Shown here piece after piece: positions 8,106-15,958 of a DNA stretch of 64,000 nucleotides. The stretch is from contig NZ_JBITLV010000005.1 in the NCBI RefSeq assembly GCF_044465595.1, positions 124,001-188,000 on the forward strand, given 5' to 3'. Source of the DNA: Spongisporangium articulatum. GTDB lineage: Bacteria; Actinomycetota; Actinomycetes; Actinomycetales; Kineosporiaceae. Every line of letters begins with the position of its first letter. Positions within the stretch are counted from its first letter, which is position 1. Below the pieces are notes generated by a model. It ran no database searches. It saw nothing but the letters and a program-made list of their open reading frames with translations, and was not told the origin of the DNA. Both the position numbers and the translations under genes were made by a program.

Positions 8106-8861
8106 TTAGAGGCTCTGGCCGCCGGACAACTCGATCCGGGTGCCGTTCGCCCAGCCGAAACCGTCCGACAGGATGGCCGCGATCCCCGCGCCGATGTCGT
8201 CGGGCTGCCCGACGCGGCCCAGCGCCGTCGAGGCGGCCACGTGGGTGTTCACCGCGGCGACGTCGCGCACCACGCCGCCCCCGAAGTCGGTCGCGACCGC
8301 GCCGGGGGCGACCACGTTGACCCGGATCCCCCGCTCGCCGAGTTCCAGCGCCTGGTAACGGGTCAACACCTCGACGGCCCCCTTGGCCGCGGCGTACGCG
8401 CTGTAGCCGGGCAGCGTGAACCGGGCCAGCCCGGTCGAGACGTTCAGCACCCGGCCGCCGTCCGCGATCAGCGGCAGCAGCGCCTGGGTCAGGAAGTACG
8501 GGGCCTTGAACTGCACCCGGACCAGCTCGTCGAAGTCCGCCTCGGAGGTCGTGGCGTACGGCGCGTGCACCCCGAACCCGGCGTTGTTCACCAAGGCCTG
8601 CAGCCGCGCCCCGCCGAACTCGGCCTCGAGGACCCGGCGGACGTCGTCCACGAAGTCGCCGAAGGCGCTCGCGTCGGCGACGTCCAGGGGCAGCAGCGCG
8701 GCCCGGCGCCCCAGGGCTCGGACCGCCTCGGCGAGCGCCTCAGCCTCGGCCTTGCTGCTGCGGTAGGTGCCGATCACGTCGAACCCGGCCCGGGCCAGGT
8801 GCAGGGCGGCGCTGCGGCCCAGTCCGCGGCCGACGCCGGTGATCAGGACGGTGCTGCTCAT
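8106..8861 (-). CDS. Short-chain dehydrogenase/reductase
   Basis: The protein has 251 residues from ATG 8861, chosen because AGGAGG lies just upstream; the longer frame has no support. Rossmann motif TGVGRGLGRSAALHLA, NNAGFG, catalytic Ser in NVSTG and YSAYAAAK (Tyr-x-x-x-Lys) are all present, so it should be an active NAD(P)H-dependent oxidoreductase. The ending GWANGTRIELSGGQSL is typical. It is divergent from the XRE regulator, which probably controls it. The substrate is unknown. Confidence 0.92.
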   Translation of the reverse strand: MSSTVLITGVGRGLGRSAALHLARAGFDVIGTYRSSKAEAEALAEAVRALGRRAALLPLDVADASAFGDFVDDVRRVLEAEFGGARLQALVNNAGFGVHAPYATTSEADFDELVRVQFKAPYFLTQALLPLIADGGRVLNVSTGLARFTLPGYSAYAAAKGAVEVLTRYQALELGERGIRVNVVAPGAVATDFGGGVVRDVAAVNTHVAASTALGRVGQPDDIGAGIAAILSDGFGWANGTRIELSGGQSL

Positions 8862-8995
8862 CGTGGTTCCTCCTGAATAGCGCTGGGGTGATGGGGCTTC
8901 CAGGCTGCGGCGACCCACGGGGCGGGTGAAGGGACGGCTCAACCAGGGATCGTCGGTCCGTGGATGCGAGGCCACGAGGGGGTGACACTGAGGTC

Positions 8996-9829
8996 ATGGA
9001 CCGTCCCGGACTGGCCGACTTCCTCCGCACCCGCCGGGAGGCCATGCAGCCCGCGGACGTCGGCCTGCCGCCGGGGGTGCGCCGCCGCGCCCCGGGGCTG
9101 CGACGCGAGGAGGTCGCCGCGCTGGCCGAGATGTCCACGGACTACTACGCCCGCCTGGAGCAGGAGCGGGGCCCGCAGCCGTCGGAGCAGATCGTGGCCT
9201 CGCTGGCCCGGGCCCTGCGGTTGCGGCTCGACGAGCGGGAGCACCTGTTCCGGCTGGCCGGGCACCAGGCACCGGCGCGGGTGAACCGGTCCGACCACGT
9301 GGCGCCGGCCCTGCTGCGGGTCCTCGACCGGCTGCACGACACCCCGGCCCAGGTGGTCTCCGACCTCGGCGAGACGCTCGTGCAGAACCCGATGGCGGTC
9401 GCCCTGCTCGGGCCGCAGACCGGTGGGGAGGGCATCGAGCGCAGCCAGACCTACCGGTGGTTCACCGATCCGGCCTCGCGGGCGATCTATCCGGAACGGG
9501 ACCACGACCACCAGGCCCACGTGCAGGTGGCCCGGCTGCGGGCGGCGTCCACCCGGGCCGGTGGCGACCCGCGCGCCCGCGAACTCGTGAGCCGACTCCT
9601 GGCCGCCAGCAGCGAGTTCCGTGCCCTGTGGGAGTTGCACGAGGTCGGCGAGCTGACCGATGCGCGCAAGACGATCGTGCACCCGGAGCTGGGCGAGATC
9701 GAGGTGGACTGCCAGGTCCTGCTGACCGAGAACCGGGCGCAGTCGCTGCTGGTCTTCACCGCCACCCCGGGCAGCGAGAGCTACCGTCGGCTGGAGCTTC
9801 TCGCGGTGGTCGGCCGCCAGTTCAGTTGA
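8996..9829 (+). CDS. XRE-family regulator with MmyB-like ligand-binding domain
   Basis: The protein has 277 residues from ATG 8996; a start at 8960 is open but lacks support. The N-terminal helix-turn-helix (FLRTRREAMQPADVGLP, RRAPGLRREEVAALA, MSTDYYARLEQERG) is the standard signature of this actinobacterial group. The rest (about 100-277) is an MmyB-like domain thought to bind fatty acids or other ligands. Such regulators usually sit divergent from an SDR gene and regulate it; here 134 bases separate the two starts. Confidence 0.9.
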   Translation: MDRPGLADFLRTRREAMQPADVGLPPGVRRRAPGLRREEVAALAEMSTDYYARLEQERGPQPSEQIVASLARALRLRLDEREHLFRLAGHQAPARVNRSDHVAPALLRVLDRLHDTPAQVVSDLGETLVQNPMAVALLGPQTGGEGIERSQTYRWFTDPASRAIYPERDHDHQAHVQVARLRAASTRAGGDPRARELVSRLLAASSEFRALWELHEVGELTDARKTIVHPELGEIEVDCQVLLTENRAQSLLVFTATPGSESYRRLELLAVVGRQFS

Positions 9830-9830
9830 T

Positions 9831-10325
9831 CTAGGTGGCGTCGGGGTCGTAGTCGGGCCCGGCGGCGGCCTCCGGCGCCTCGCCGGTGCGGGCCGCGCGG
9901 GCCTTGGCCTCGGCCACCCGCTGCGCCTGCTGGACGGCGGCCAGGTTGGCGGCCTGCTCCGCCTCGCGTTGGACGTCGGTCGGCCCCTGCGCCGCCGGCC
10001 GGGCCGCGCCGGTCAGGGTGTCGCGCACGTCCTGCGTGGTCTGCTTCATGCCCAGCGGGTCGTCGGGGTCGAAGGCGTCGCTGAGCGCCTCCCGGACGAT
10101 GCGCCGCGGGTCGTACTGGCGCGGGTCGAGCTTGCGCCAGTCGATGTCGTCGAACTCGGGGCCCATCTCGGCCTTGACCTGCTCGGTCGCACCGGCCGCC
10201 ATGCGCCGCAGCTCCTTGATCAGGCGGGCCAGGCTCTGGGCGTAGTCGGGCAGCCGCTCCGGGCCCAGGAAGATGGCCGCGACCACCACCAGGACCAGCA
10301 ACTCGGGCGCGCTGATACCGAACAC
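9831..10325 (-). CDS. tatB: Sec-independent protein translocase subunit TatB
   Basis: The protein has 164 residues. The N terminus MFGISAPELLVLVVVAAIFLG is the membrane helix with the TatB glycine/proline hinge (GPERLPDY), followed by an amphipathic helix (AQSLARLIKELRRMAAGA) and a long acidic/alanine-rich cytoplasmic tail. It serves the twin-arginine pathway, which the Tat-like proteins at 105 and 31071 would use. Start GTG 10325 has AAGGTGA upstream. Last gene of the sigE operon, 32 bases after the RseB-like gene. Confidence 0.93.
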   Translation of the reverse strand: MFGISAPELLVLVVVAAIFLGPERLPDYAQSLARLIKELRRMAAGATEQVKAEMGPEFDDIDWRKLDPRQYDPRRIVREALSDAFDPDDPLGMKQTTQDVRDTLTGAARPAAQGPTDVQREAEQAANLAAVQQAQRVAEAKARAARTGEAPEAAAGPDYDPDAT

Positions 10326-10357
10326 CCCGTCACCTTATGCCGGGGCCTGCGAGGGGC

Positions 10358-11440
10358 CTAGCCCGGCAGCCAACTGAGCGCCGACCGGGCGAACCGGGTC
10401 ATCACGCCGGGCCGGTCGTCGTGCGGCAGGTCGGCGAGGCGGTCCTGCAGCTCGTCCAGCTCGAGGTCCCCCACGGCCGTGATCACCAGGTCACCGCCCT
10501 GCCAGGTCATGGTCTCCGGCCAGCTGTCCCGCACCAGGGCGGTCCCGTCGTCCCAGTCCTGGCGCTGCCAGCCGGACAGCTCGTCGGCCAGCTCGCCGCG
10601 CTGGGCGAACACCGAGATGGCGCAGATGCCGTCGCCGTAGGTGAGCTGCAGGACGGGCGCGTCCCCGGGCAGGGTGCCGCGGCGCGCGTCGAGCAGGCGC
10701 ATCCCGCCGGGCAGGCTCTGGCGTACCGGCCAGCCCTCGGCGCCCCACCGGGCCAGGTCGGTCAGCGGGAGCACCGTCCACCCGCTGGGGCCGGCACTCG
10801 AGGGGGACGACGGGGCGAAAGAGGGCCCGGACGACGGGGAGCCGGCGGACGTCGTCGCCTTCCCGCCCAGCGTGAGCGACACGAACGCCGCGGAGCGGCG
10901 GGGCTCCCCGGCCGCGCCGACGACGTCCTGCCGGAGCATCAGCCCCGTGCCGTCGTCCAGCCACATCCGGGCGGCGAGCACGCCGTCCTGCGTCGCGGTG
11001 ACCACGTGGGCGGGCCGGTCGAGCACCGTCCCCGCGCCCTCGACCCTGACGACGTAGGCCGCCAGCAGCGCCTCCACGGTCCGGTCGGTGAGCGCGCGGA
11101 CGCCGTTCGCGGTGGCCGTACTCTCCCCCGCCTCGGTGACCGTGACGGTGCGGGTGGCGGCGCGGCCGTCGTGCCACGTGGTGATCTCCTGGTCGCCCTG
11201 GTACTCGACGCCGTCCTCCGCGTCGGCGGCCCGGCGCAGCAGGGTCACGGCGGCGGCGCTGGACCCGGCCGCGACCACGGCGGCCCCGGACGGTCCGACG
11301 GCGTCGACCGTGTCGACGTCCACGTCGGCCGAGGCCCGGTCGACGGGTGACCAGCCGCTGGGCAGCAGCAGGACGAGCGCGACCAGGCCGGCCAGCCCGA
11401 CCAGCACGGCGACCGCGGTGGTCGGCCGTGCCCGGCTCAT
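10358..11440 (-). CDS. RseB/MucB-like periplasmic regulator of the SigE system
   Basis: The protein has 360 residues. A single N-terminal hydrophobic segment (about 8-27) acts as signal anchor; the rest is extracytoplasmic. The MucB/RseB-like lipoprotein fold is suggested by VEYQGDQEITTWHDGRA near the start of the domain, by ADRTVEALLAAYVV-like strands, and by a Ser/Pro linker at about 200-230 joining two subdomains. In proteobacteria RseB binds the anti-sigma factor and protects it from proteolysis. Its ATG overlaps the anti-sigma stop by four bases, so it is very likely part of the same circuit. M. tuberculosis has HtrA at this position, from memory. Confidence 0.75.
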   Translation of the reverse strand: MSRARPTTAVAVLVGLAGLVALVLLLPSGWSPVDRASADVDVDTVDAVGPSGAAVVAAGSSAAAVTLLRRAADAEDGVEYQGDQEITTWHDGRAATRTVTVTEAGESTATANGVRALTDRTVEALLAAYVVRVEGAGTVLDRPAHVVTATQDGVLAARMWLDDGTGLMLRQDVVGAAGEPRRSAAFVSLTLGGKATTSAGSPSSGPSFAPSSPSSAGPSGWTVLPLTDLARWGAEGWPVRQSLPGGMRLLDARRGTLPGDAPVLQLTYGDGICAISVFAQRGELADELSGWQRQDWDDGTALVRDSWPETMTWQGGDLVITAVGDLELDELQDRLADLPHDDRPGVMTRFARSALSWLPG

Positions 11441-12015
11441 CGCCGCTTGTTCGTGGGCGCGCCCCAGACCACGCTCTGGTCGGTGAACGGCAGGGTCGCC
11501 GCGGTGGCGCCGTGCTCGGCGACGAACGTGTCGACGGGCGGGACGACGTTCGGCCGGGCCGCGCTCGACCCCGAGGCCACGCCCCCGACCGCCGCACCGG
11601 CGCCCACCACGCAGGCCGCGGCGACCATCGCGGCGACCAGGCGCGGCCGCGGACGGACCCGCTGACGCTGGACAGGCAGGTCGTAGGCGGCGACCGGGAC
11701 GGGCGCCATCGGCGGGGCCATCCCCGCGTCGAAGACGAAGGTGTCGGCGGCCGGGGCGGGCAAGGCCTGTTCCTTGACCGCCTCACCCGGACCGCCCATG
11801 GCGACCAGCTGCAGCATGAACGCCGCGCTGGGCACCGGCTCGCGGGCCGGGTCGGCGAGCCGGGACAGGCTCTGCTTGGTCAGCCGCTCCAGCTCGACCG
11901 CGTCCCGGCACTCCCGGCAGGAGGCCAGGTGGATCGTGGCGCGCTCCGCCTCGGCGGCCGACAACCGGCCGTCGACGAGTTCGGTGGCGCGTTCACCCAA
12001 ATGGCTCAGGCTCAC
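11437..12015 (-). CDS. rseA: Zinc-binding anti-sigma factor (RseA-like)
   Basis: The protein has 192 residues. The N-terminal anti-sigma domain carries the ZAS motif HLASCRECR (His-x3-Cys-x2-Cys at about residues 29-36), the metal and redox centre of this family. A hydrophobic segment at about 128-150 (LVAAMVAAACVVGAGAAVGG) anchors it in the membrane with a short extracytoplasmic tail. It should bind and inhibit the SigE product. Its GTG overlaps the sigE stop by four bases and the next gene overlaps its own stop by four, so all three are tightly coupled. Confidence 0.9.
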   Translation of the reverse strand: MSLSHLGERATELVDGRLSAAEAERATIHLASCRECRDAVELERLTKQSLSRLADPAREPVPSAAFMLQLVAMGGPGEAVKEQALPAPAADTFVFDAGMAPPMAPVPVAAYDLPVQRQRVRPRPRLVAAMVAAACVVGAGAAVGGVASGSSAARPNVVPPVDTFVAEHGATAATLPFTDQSVVWGAPTNKRR

Positions 12016-12875
12016 CGCACGACCTCTTCACCGGCGCGCGCCTCGCCCAGCTCGACCCGGTTCGGACGGCGGTGGGCCAGCTGCTCGCGCAGCAGCGCCC
12101 GCCCCCGGTGGATGCGCGAGCGGACGGTGCCCAGCTTCACGTCCAGCGTCGCGGCGATCTCCTCGTAGGAGAGGCCCTCGATGTCGCACAGCACGACGGC
12201 CGCGCGGAACTCCGCGGGCAGGGTCGCCAGGGCCGCCTGGACGTCGTAGTCGAGGTTGTTGTGCTCCCAGGCCCCCTCGGGGCCGGGCTCGCGCCCGGGC
12301 AGCCGCTCCCCGGCGTCCTCCGGCAGGGCGTCGAACCGGATGCGCTGCTTGCGGCGCGCCTGGTCGAGGAAGAGGTTCGTGGTGATGCGGTGCAGCCAGC
12401 CCTCGAACGTGCCCGGCGTGTAGGACGAGAGCGAGCGGAACACCCGCACGAAGACCTCCTGCGTGAGGTCCTCGGCGTCGTGCGGGTTGCCGGTCAGGCG
12501 GTAGGCCAGGCGGTAGACGCGGGCAGAGTGGTCCCGGACGATCTCCTCCCACGTGGGGGGCGTCCAGGCCGCCTCGCTCACAGAAGCGTCCACCTCATTC
12601 GACGTGGCGAACCGGGCGACGGGCTGCTCGACCTTCGGTGCAGGCGTCGTACGCCCGCCCAGCCGGAACGGAAAGCCCCCCGCGGGTACCGCGTATGTCG
12701 ACACCCTGACTCCATCCTGACCCAGGACCTGACCCGCCCGCCAGTGCGGCGGGGCGAGGAGCGGCCGTGTGGGTCGTATCGGTCCACCTACAGGCGCCAA
12801 CGGAGGAATCGGCCCGGGGGTTCCCGAACCGTCACCTCGACCGTCGTCGTGCGCGCTGCCGCTCATGCGGTGCAT
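12012..12875 (-). CDS. sigE: ECF RNA polymerase sigma factor SigE
   Basis: The protein has 287 residues from ATG 12875. Region 2 is AARVYRLAYRLTGNPHDAEDLTQE-like followed by FVRVFRSLSSY, and region 4 is FRAAVVLCDIEGLSYEEIAATL with GTVRSRIHRGR. These match mycobacterial SigE closely from memory. A long, poorly conserved extension of about 105 residues precedes region 2; alternative starts at 12866 or 12923, or inside the extension, cannot be excluded, and mycobacterial sigE also has several start sites. First gene of sigE-rseA-rseB-tatB. A GGAATTCC palindrome lies upstream at about 12894, but I cannot assign a promoter from it. Confidence 0.92.
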   Translation of the reverse strand: MHRMSGSAHDDGRGDGSGTPGPIPPLAPVGGPIRPTRPLLAPPHWRAGQVLGQDGVRVSTYAVPAGGFPFRLGGRTTPAPKVEQPVARFATSNEVDASVSEAAWTPPTWEEIVRDHSARVYRLAYRLTGNPHDAEDLTQEVFVRVFRSLSSYTPGTFEGWLHRITTNLFLDQARRKQRIRFDALPEDAGERLPGREPGPEGAWEHNNLDYDVQAALATLPAEFRAAVVLCDIEGLSYEEIAATLDVKLGTVRSRIHRGRALLREQLAHRRPNRVELGEARAGEEVVR

Positions 12876-12988
12876 CCCACTAGGCTCTGCTGGGAATTCC
12901 CTGCATCGGGGAGCTGGCGGCACTTCGGAAGAGGTGACTGACGATCAGAGCGCCGAGCCCGGCCACCTGGGCGTACGCGGAGACCTTC

Positions 12989-13576
12989 GTGCCCGAGGAC
13001 GACATCCTCGAGCGGGCCCGGGCGCGGGCCGACGAGCTGGGGTGCACCCCGGTCCTGCCCGGCGCCGGCGCGGCCCTGGAGGTGCTGGCCGCGGCGATCG
13101 GCGCGCGCGCCGTCGTGGAGATCGGCACCGGGGCGGGGGTGTCCGGTCTGCACCTGTTGCGCGGCATGCCCGACGACGGCGTCCTGACCACCATCGACAT
13201 CGAGGTGGAGAACCAGCGGGCCGCACGGGAGGCGTTCGGCGAGGCGGGCATCCGCACGAACCGCACCCGGCTGATTCCCGGCCGCGCGCTCGACGTCCTG
13301 CCCCGGCTCACCGACGGCGCCTACGACCTGGTGCTGCTGGATGCCGACAAGGAGGAGTACCAGGCCTACCTCGACCAGGCGCTGCGCCTGTTGCGCCCCG
13401 GTGGCCTGCTCGCGGTCGACAACGCGCTGTGGCACGACCGGGTCGCGGACCCGGCGCAGCGTGACCCGCGGACGACGGCCGTGCGCGAGCTGGGCAAGCT
13501 GGTCCGCGACGACGAGCGCCTGGTCCCCGCGATGCTCCCCTGCGGTGACGGGCTGCTGGTCGCCGTGAAGCGGTGA
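12989..13576 (+). CDS. O-methyltransferase (Rv1220c-like), true N terminus uncertain
   Basis: From GTG 12989 the protein has 195 residues. It has SAM motif EIGTGAGVSGLHLL, TTIDIEVENQ and the metal-site-like LLDADKEEYQAYLDQA, so a class I O-methyltransferase of the catechol/caffeoyl-CoA type. Conserved family sequence (ATWAYAETF) is encoded just upstream in the same frame, from about 12968, but that frame offers no ATG/GTG start, only CTG 12938. A GTG at 12934 lies in another frame, so a one-base insertion near 12945 or a non-standard start is likely. It is divergent from sigE as in mycobacteria. Confidence 0.85.
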   Translation: MPEDDILERARARADELGCTPVLPGAGAALEVLAAAIGARAVVEIGTGAGVSGLHLLRGMPDDGVLTTIDIEVENQRAAREAFGEAGIRTNRTRLIPGRALDVLPRLTDGAYDLVLLDADKEEYQAYLDQALRLLRPGGLLAVDNALWHDRVADPAQRDPRTTAVRELGKLVRDDERLVPAMLPCGDGLLVAVKR

Positions 13577-13625
13577 CCCGCTGAGCGAGCACGCGCCCGA
13601 CCACGTCGTCGACCCCAGCCGGCCG

Positions 13626-13937
13626 GTGCCGCCGCGGCGGCTGGTGCGCGGCGCCGAGCGGCTGGCCGACCTGGTCGGGCGGCGGCTGCTGGTCGGCATC
13701 ACCTACGTCGACACCGCGGGCGAGACGCTGTCCCGGCAGCAGTTCTGCGGTCGGGTGCTGGACGTCGGGGACGGCGTGGTGGTCGTCGAGCGGCCGGGCG
13801 ACGGGGAGCCGGCCGTGCTGCCTGCGGACGCCGACGCCTACGAGGTCGCCAAACCGGGCTCGTACACGTTGTCCGGTTCGGGTGAGGTCGTCGTCGACCC
13901 CGACTTCGTCACCACCTGGCGCGTCGTCGCCACCTGA
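13626..13937 (+). CDS. Conserved-looking hypothetical protein
   Basis: The protein has 103 residues from GTG 13626; in-frame CTG 13581 would add 15 residues (SEHAPDHVVDPSRPV) and sits five bases after the methyltransferase stop. The sequence is rich in beta-strand propensity (LLVGITYVDTAGETLSRQQF, GVVVVERPGDGEPAVLPADA) and ends with DFVTTWRVVAT, suggesting a small beta-barrel. I do not recognise the family. It is likely co-transcribed with the methyltransferase. Confidence 0.65.
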   Translation: MPPRRLVRGAERLADLVGRRLLVGITYVDTAGETLSRQQFCGRVLDVGDGVVVVERPGDGEPAVLPADADAYEVAKPGSYTLSGSGEVVVDPDFVTTWRVVAT

Positions 13938-13945
13938 CCTTCCGC

Positions 13946-13999
13946 CGTGATCATGCGCAAACGCAGCATTTCAGTCGTGATCATGCGCAAACGCAGCAT
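13946..13999. repeat. Direct duplication of the TGATCATGCGCAAACGCA repeat
   Basis: Two identical 24-base units beginning CGTGATCATGCGCAAACGCA start at 13946 and 13976, 30 bases apart. The same core occurs in palindromic form at 37893-37937 and 45124-45202. The second unit overlaps the end of the HxlR gene and encodes its C-terminal residues AHAAFAHDHD. Confidence 0.85.
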
Positions 14000-14480
14000 G
14001 CGCCCGGGCCCCCTCGTAGGCAGCCGCCAGCCGTTCGAACGGGCCAGGACCGTCACGTTCGACGGGTGGCTCACCGAGGTGCCGGACCCGTAGCTCGGCC
14101 ATGAGTTCCTCGACGAAGTCCGGACCCTCGTCGCGCATCAGCTGCTGCCGGACCCGCAGCTCCTCCGTGCCCGGGCGGTGGTCGAGACCCCAGTTGCCGA
14201 GGGCCACCATGACCGGCAGCGTCCGGATGCCGGCCTCGGTCAGGCTGTACCGGGCCCGTTGCCCGCGCGCGGCGGTGCCCCGCGTCAGCAGCCCGGCCTC
14301 GACCAGCTTCACCAGGCGGTCGGCCAGGATGTTCGACGCGATCCCCTCGATGGAGTTGGTCAGCAGGGCCCGGAAGTACCGGCGGTCGCCGAAGACGACG
14401 TCGCGCAGCACGAGCATCGACCAGCGGTCGCCGAGCACCTCGACGGCGGCGTTGATCGGGCACCCCGACCGTGGCTCCAC
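13971..14480 (-). CDS. HxlR-family transcriptional regulator
   Basis: The protein has 169 residues from GTG 14480, chosen because AAGGAGG lies four bases upstream; the longer frame to 14534 runs over the operator. The winged helix shows the family pattern CPINAAVEVLGDRWSMLVLR, FRALLTNSIEGIASNILADR and LVEAGLLTR. The extended C-terminal region (about 115-160) is longer than in minimal HxlR proteins, and the last residues are encoded by a dispersed repeat. It is divergent from the RibD-reductase/MBL pair and a perfect palindrome lies between them, so it probably controls both. Confidence 0.9.
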   Translation of the reverse strand: MEPRSGCPINAAVEVLGDRWSMLVLRDVVFGDRRYFRALLTNSIEGIASNILADRLVKLVEAGLLTRGTAARGQRARYSLTEAGIRTLPVMVALGNWGLDHRPGTEELRVRQQLMRDEGPDFVEELMAELRVRHLGEPPVERDGPGPFERLAAAYEGARAHAAFAHDHD

Positions 14481-14515
14481 GAACCCTCCTTGACAGTGCT
14501 TCCGTCGCTCCAGAA

Positions 14516-14540
14516 TAGTGGTTGCAGATCGCAACCACTA
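14516..14540. promoter_or_regulatory. Palindromic operator between hxlR and the reductase gene
   Basis: TAGTGGTTGC (14516-14525), AGATC, GCAACCACTA (14531-14540) is a perfect 10-base inverted repeat. It lies 36 bases before the HxlR start and 14 before the reductase start, as expected for an autoregulatory HxlR site. Confidence 0.7.
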
Positions 14541-14554
14541 GGGGTGAGAAGTCC

Positions 14555-15142
14555 ATGGGCCGCTTCGTGTACTCGATGAACGTCTCGCTCGACCTGCGCA
14601 TCGAGCAGGTCCCCGGGGACGACGGCGCCGGCGAGTGGCTGCGCATCGACGAGGAACTGCACCGCGCGTTCAACGAGCACGCCCGATCCCTCGCGCTGAC
14701 GGTCACGGGCCGGGTGATGCACGAGATCATGGAGACGTACTGGCCACGCGGCCGCACCGACGAGGAGCTACCCGGCTACATGCGCGAGTACGCCGAGATC
14801 TGGACGGCCGCGCCGAAGGTCCTGGTCTCCAACACCCGCACGAGCGCCGACTTCAACACCCGCATCCTGAGCGGGGACGGGGTGATCGAGCAGCTCGCCG
14901 CCCTGCGCGCGTCCACCGACGGCGCCATCGGTGTGGGCGGCGCGAACCTCGCCACCCAGCTGCTGCGCGCCGGGCTGCTCGACGAGTTGCTGCTCGCCAC
15001 CCACCCGACGGTCCTCGGTTTCGGCCGGCCGCTGTTCGACGACTACGACCGGCCGGTCGACCTCGACCTGCTGGCGCAGCGGACGTTCGCCTCGGGAGTG
15101 ACCATGCACCACTACGCCGTTCGAGAGGTGAAACCGTGCTGA
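14555..15142 (+). CDS. Dihydrofolate reductase-like protein (RibD C-terminal domain family)
   Basis: The protein has 195 residues from ATG 14555, with AGGGGTGAG upstream. It begins MGRFVYSMNVSLD, and has TGRVMHEIMETYWP, KVLVSNTRTSAD, IGVGGANLATQLLRAGLLDE and THPTVLGFGRPLF, which are the NADPH-binding and core motifs of RibD-C reductases. Members reduce unknown small substrates and rarely act as true DHFR. It overlaps the MBL gene by seven bases and is controlled from the HxlR operator region. Confidence 0.9.
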   Translation: MGRFVYSMNVSLDLRIEQVPGDDGAGEWLRIDEELHRAFNEHARSLALTVTGRVMHEIMETYWPRGRTDEELPGYMREYAEIWTAAPKVLVSNTRTSADFNTRILSGDGVIEQLAALRASTDGAIGVGGANLATQLLRAGLLDELLLATHPTVLGFGRPLFDDYDRPVDLDLLAQRTFASGVTMHHYAVREVKPC

Positions 15143-15942
15143 AGCAGGTCGCGGACGGCGTGTCCGTGCACGTCAGCGAGTTCATGCTGAGCAACGCCGT
15201 GGTCGTGCAGGGGCGGGACGGCGTGCTGCTGATCGACGCCGGGGTGACCGGCGACGAACTGGCCCACCTGGCCGACGACCTCGCCGGTGCGGGACACGTC
15301 GTGGCGGCGGGCTTCTCCACACACCCGCACTGGGACCACCTGCTCTGGCACGAGAGGCTCGGCACCGCACCGCGTTACGGCACGGCCCACTGCGCCGCCA
15401 CCGTCCGGGCCAAGCTGCCGGATGCCGCGGCGCGCGCCCGCGTCACCGGCATGCTGCCGCCCGAGCTCGTCGGCCGGGTACCGCTCGACGACCTGCTCGG
15501 CGCCGTCACCGGCCTGCCCGCGGACGCGACGCGCATCCCGTGGGACGGGCCCGAGGTCCGGATCATCGAGCACCAGGCCCACGCCGCGGGCCACGCCGCA
15601 CTGCTGATCCCGGACGCCGGGGCGCTCGTCGTCGGCGACCTGCTCTCCGACGTCCTGGTCCCGATGCTCGACGCGGCCGCCACCGACCCGGTCGGCGACT
15701 ACCTCACCGGGCTGGCGGCCCTCGACGCCGTGGCGGACGACGTCGACGTGTTCGTCCCCGGGCACGGGACGGTCGGCGACGCCGCCGAGCTGCGGGTCCG
15801 GCTCGACCGGGACCGGGCCTACGTCGACGCCCTGCGCGGCGGCGGCCCGTTCGACGACCCGCGGATCGACGCCCGGGCCCGGGCCGGCTGGGAGTGGGTG
15901 GCCGGCCTGCACGCGGGCCAGCTGTCACGCCTGTCGGGCTGA
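15136..15942 (+). CDS. MBL-fold metallo-hydrolase
   Basis: The protein has 268 residues from GTG 15136, inside the end of the reductase gene. The metal motif THPHWDH (HxHxDH-like), a later metal Asp in LVVGDLLSDVL and the final His in VPGHGTVGD show a complete binuclear site. The N terminus SVHVSEFMLSNAVVVQGRDG is typical for the fold. The substrate is unknown. Co-expression with the RibD-type reductase under HxlR control suggests detoxification or modification of a small molecule. Confidence 0.9.
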   Translation: MLKQVADGVSVHVSEFMLSNAVVVQGRDGVLLIDAGVTGDELAHLADDLAGAGHVVAAGFSTHPHWDHLLWHERLGTAPRYGTAHCAATVRAKLPDAAARARVTGMLPPELVGRVPLDDLLGAVTGLPADATRIPWDGPEVRIIEHQAHAAGHAALLIPDAGALVVGDLLSDVLVPMLDAAATDPVGDYLTGLAALDAVADDVDVFVPGHGTVGDAAELRVRLDRDRAYVDALRGGGPFDDPRIDARARAGWEWVAGLHAGQLSRLSG

Positions 15943-15958
15943 GACCTCGGCGCCTACC

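Noticed and set aside
12866..12923. SigE-autoregulated promoter from the GGAATTCC sequence upstream of sigE
   Set aside because: No matching -10 element at the expected spacing could be found, so it was not annotated.
13946..13999. CRISPR-like direct repeats
   Set aside because: Only two units, 30 bases apart, no spacers or cas genes, and the same sequence occurs elsewhere as a palindrome.
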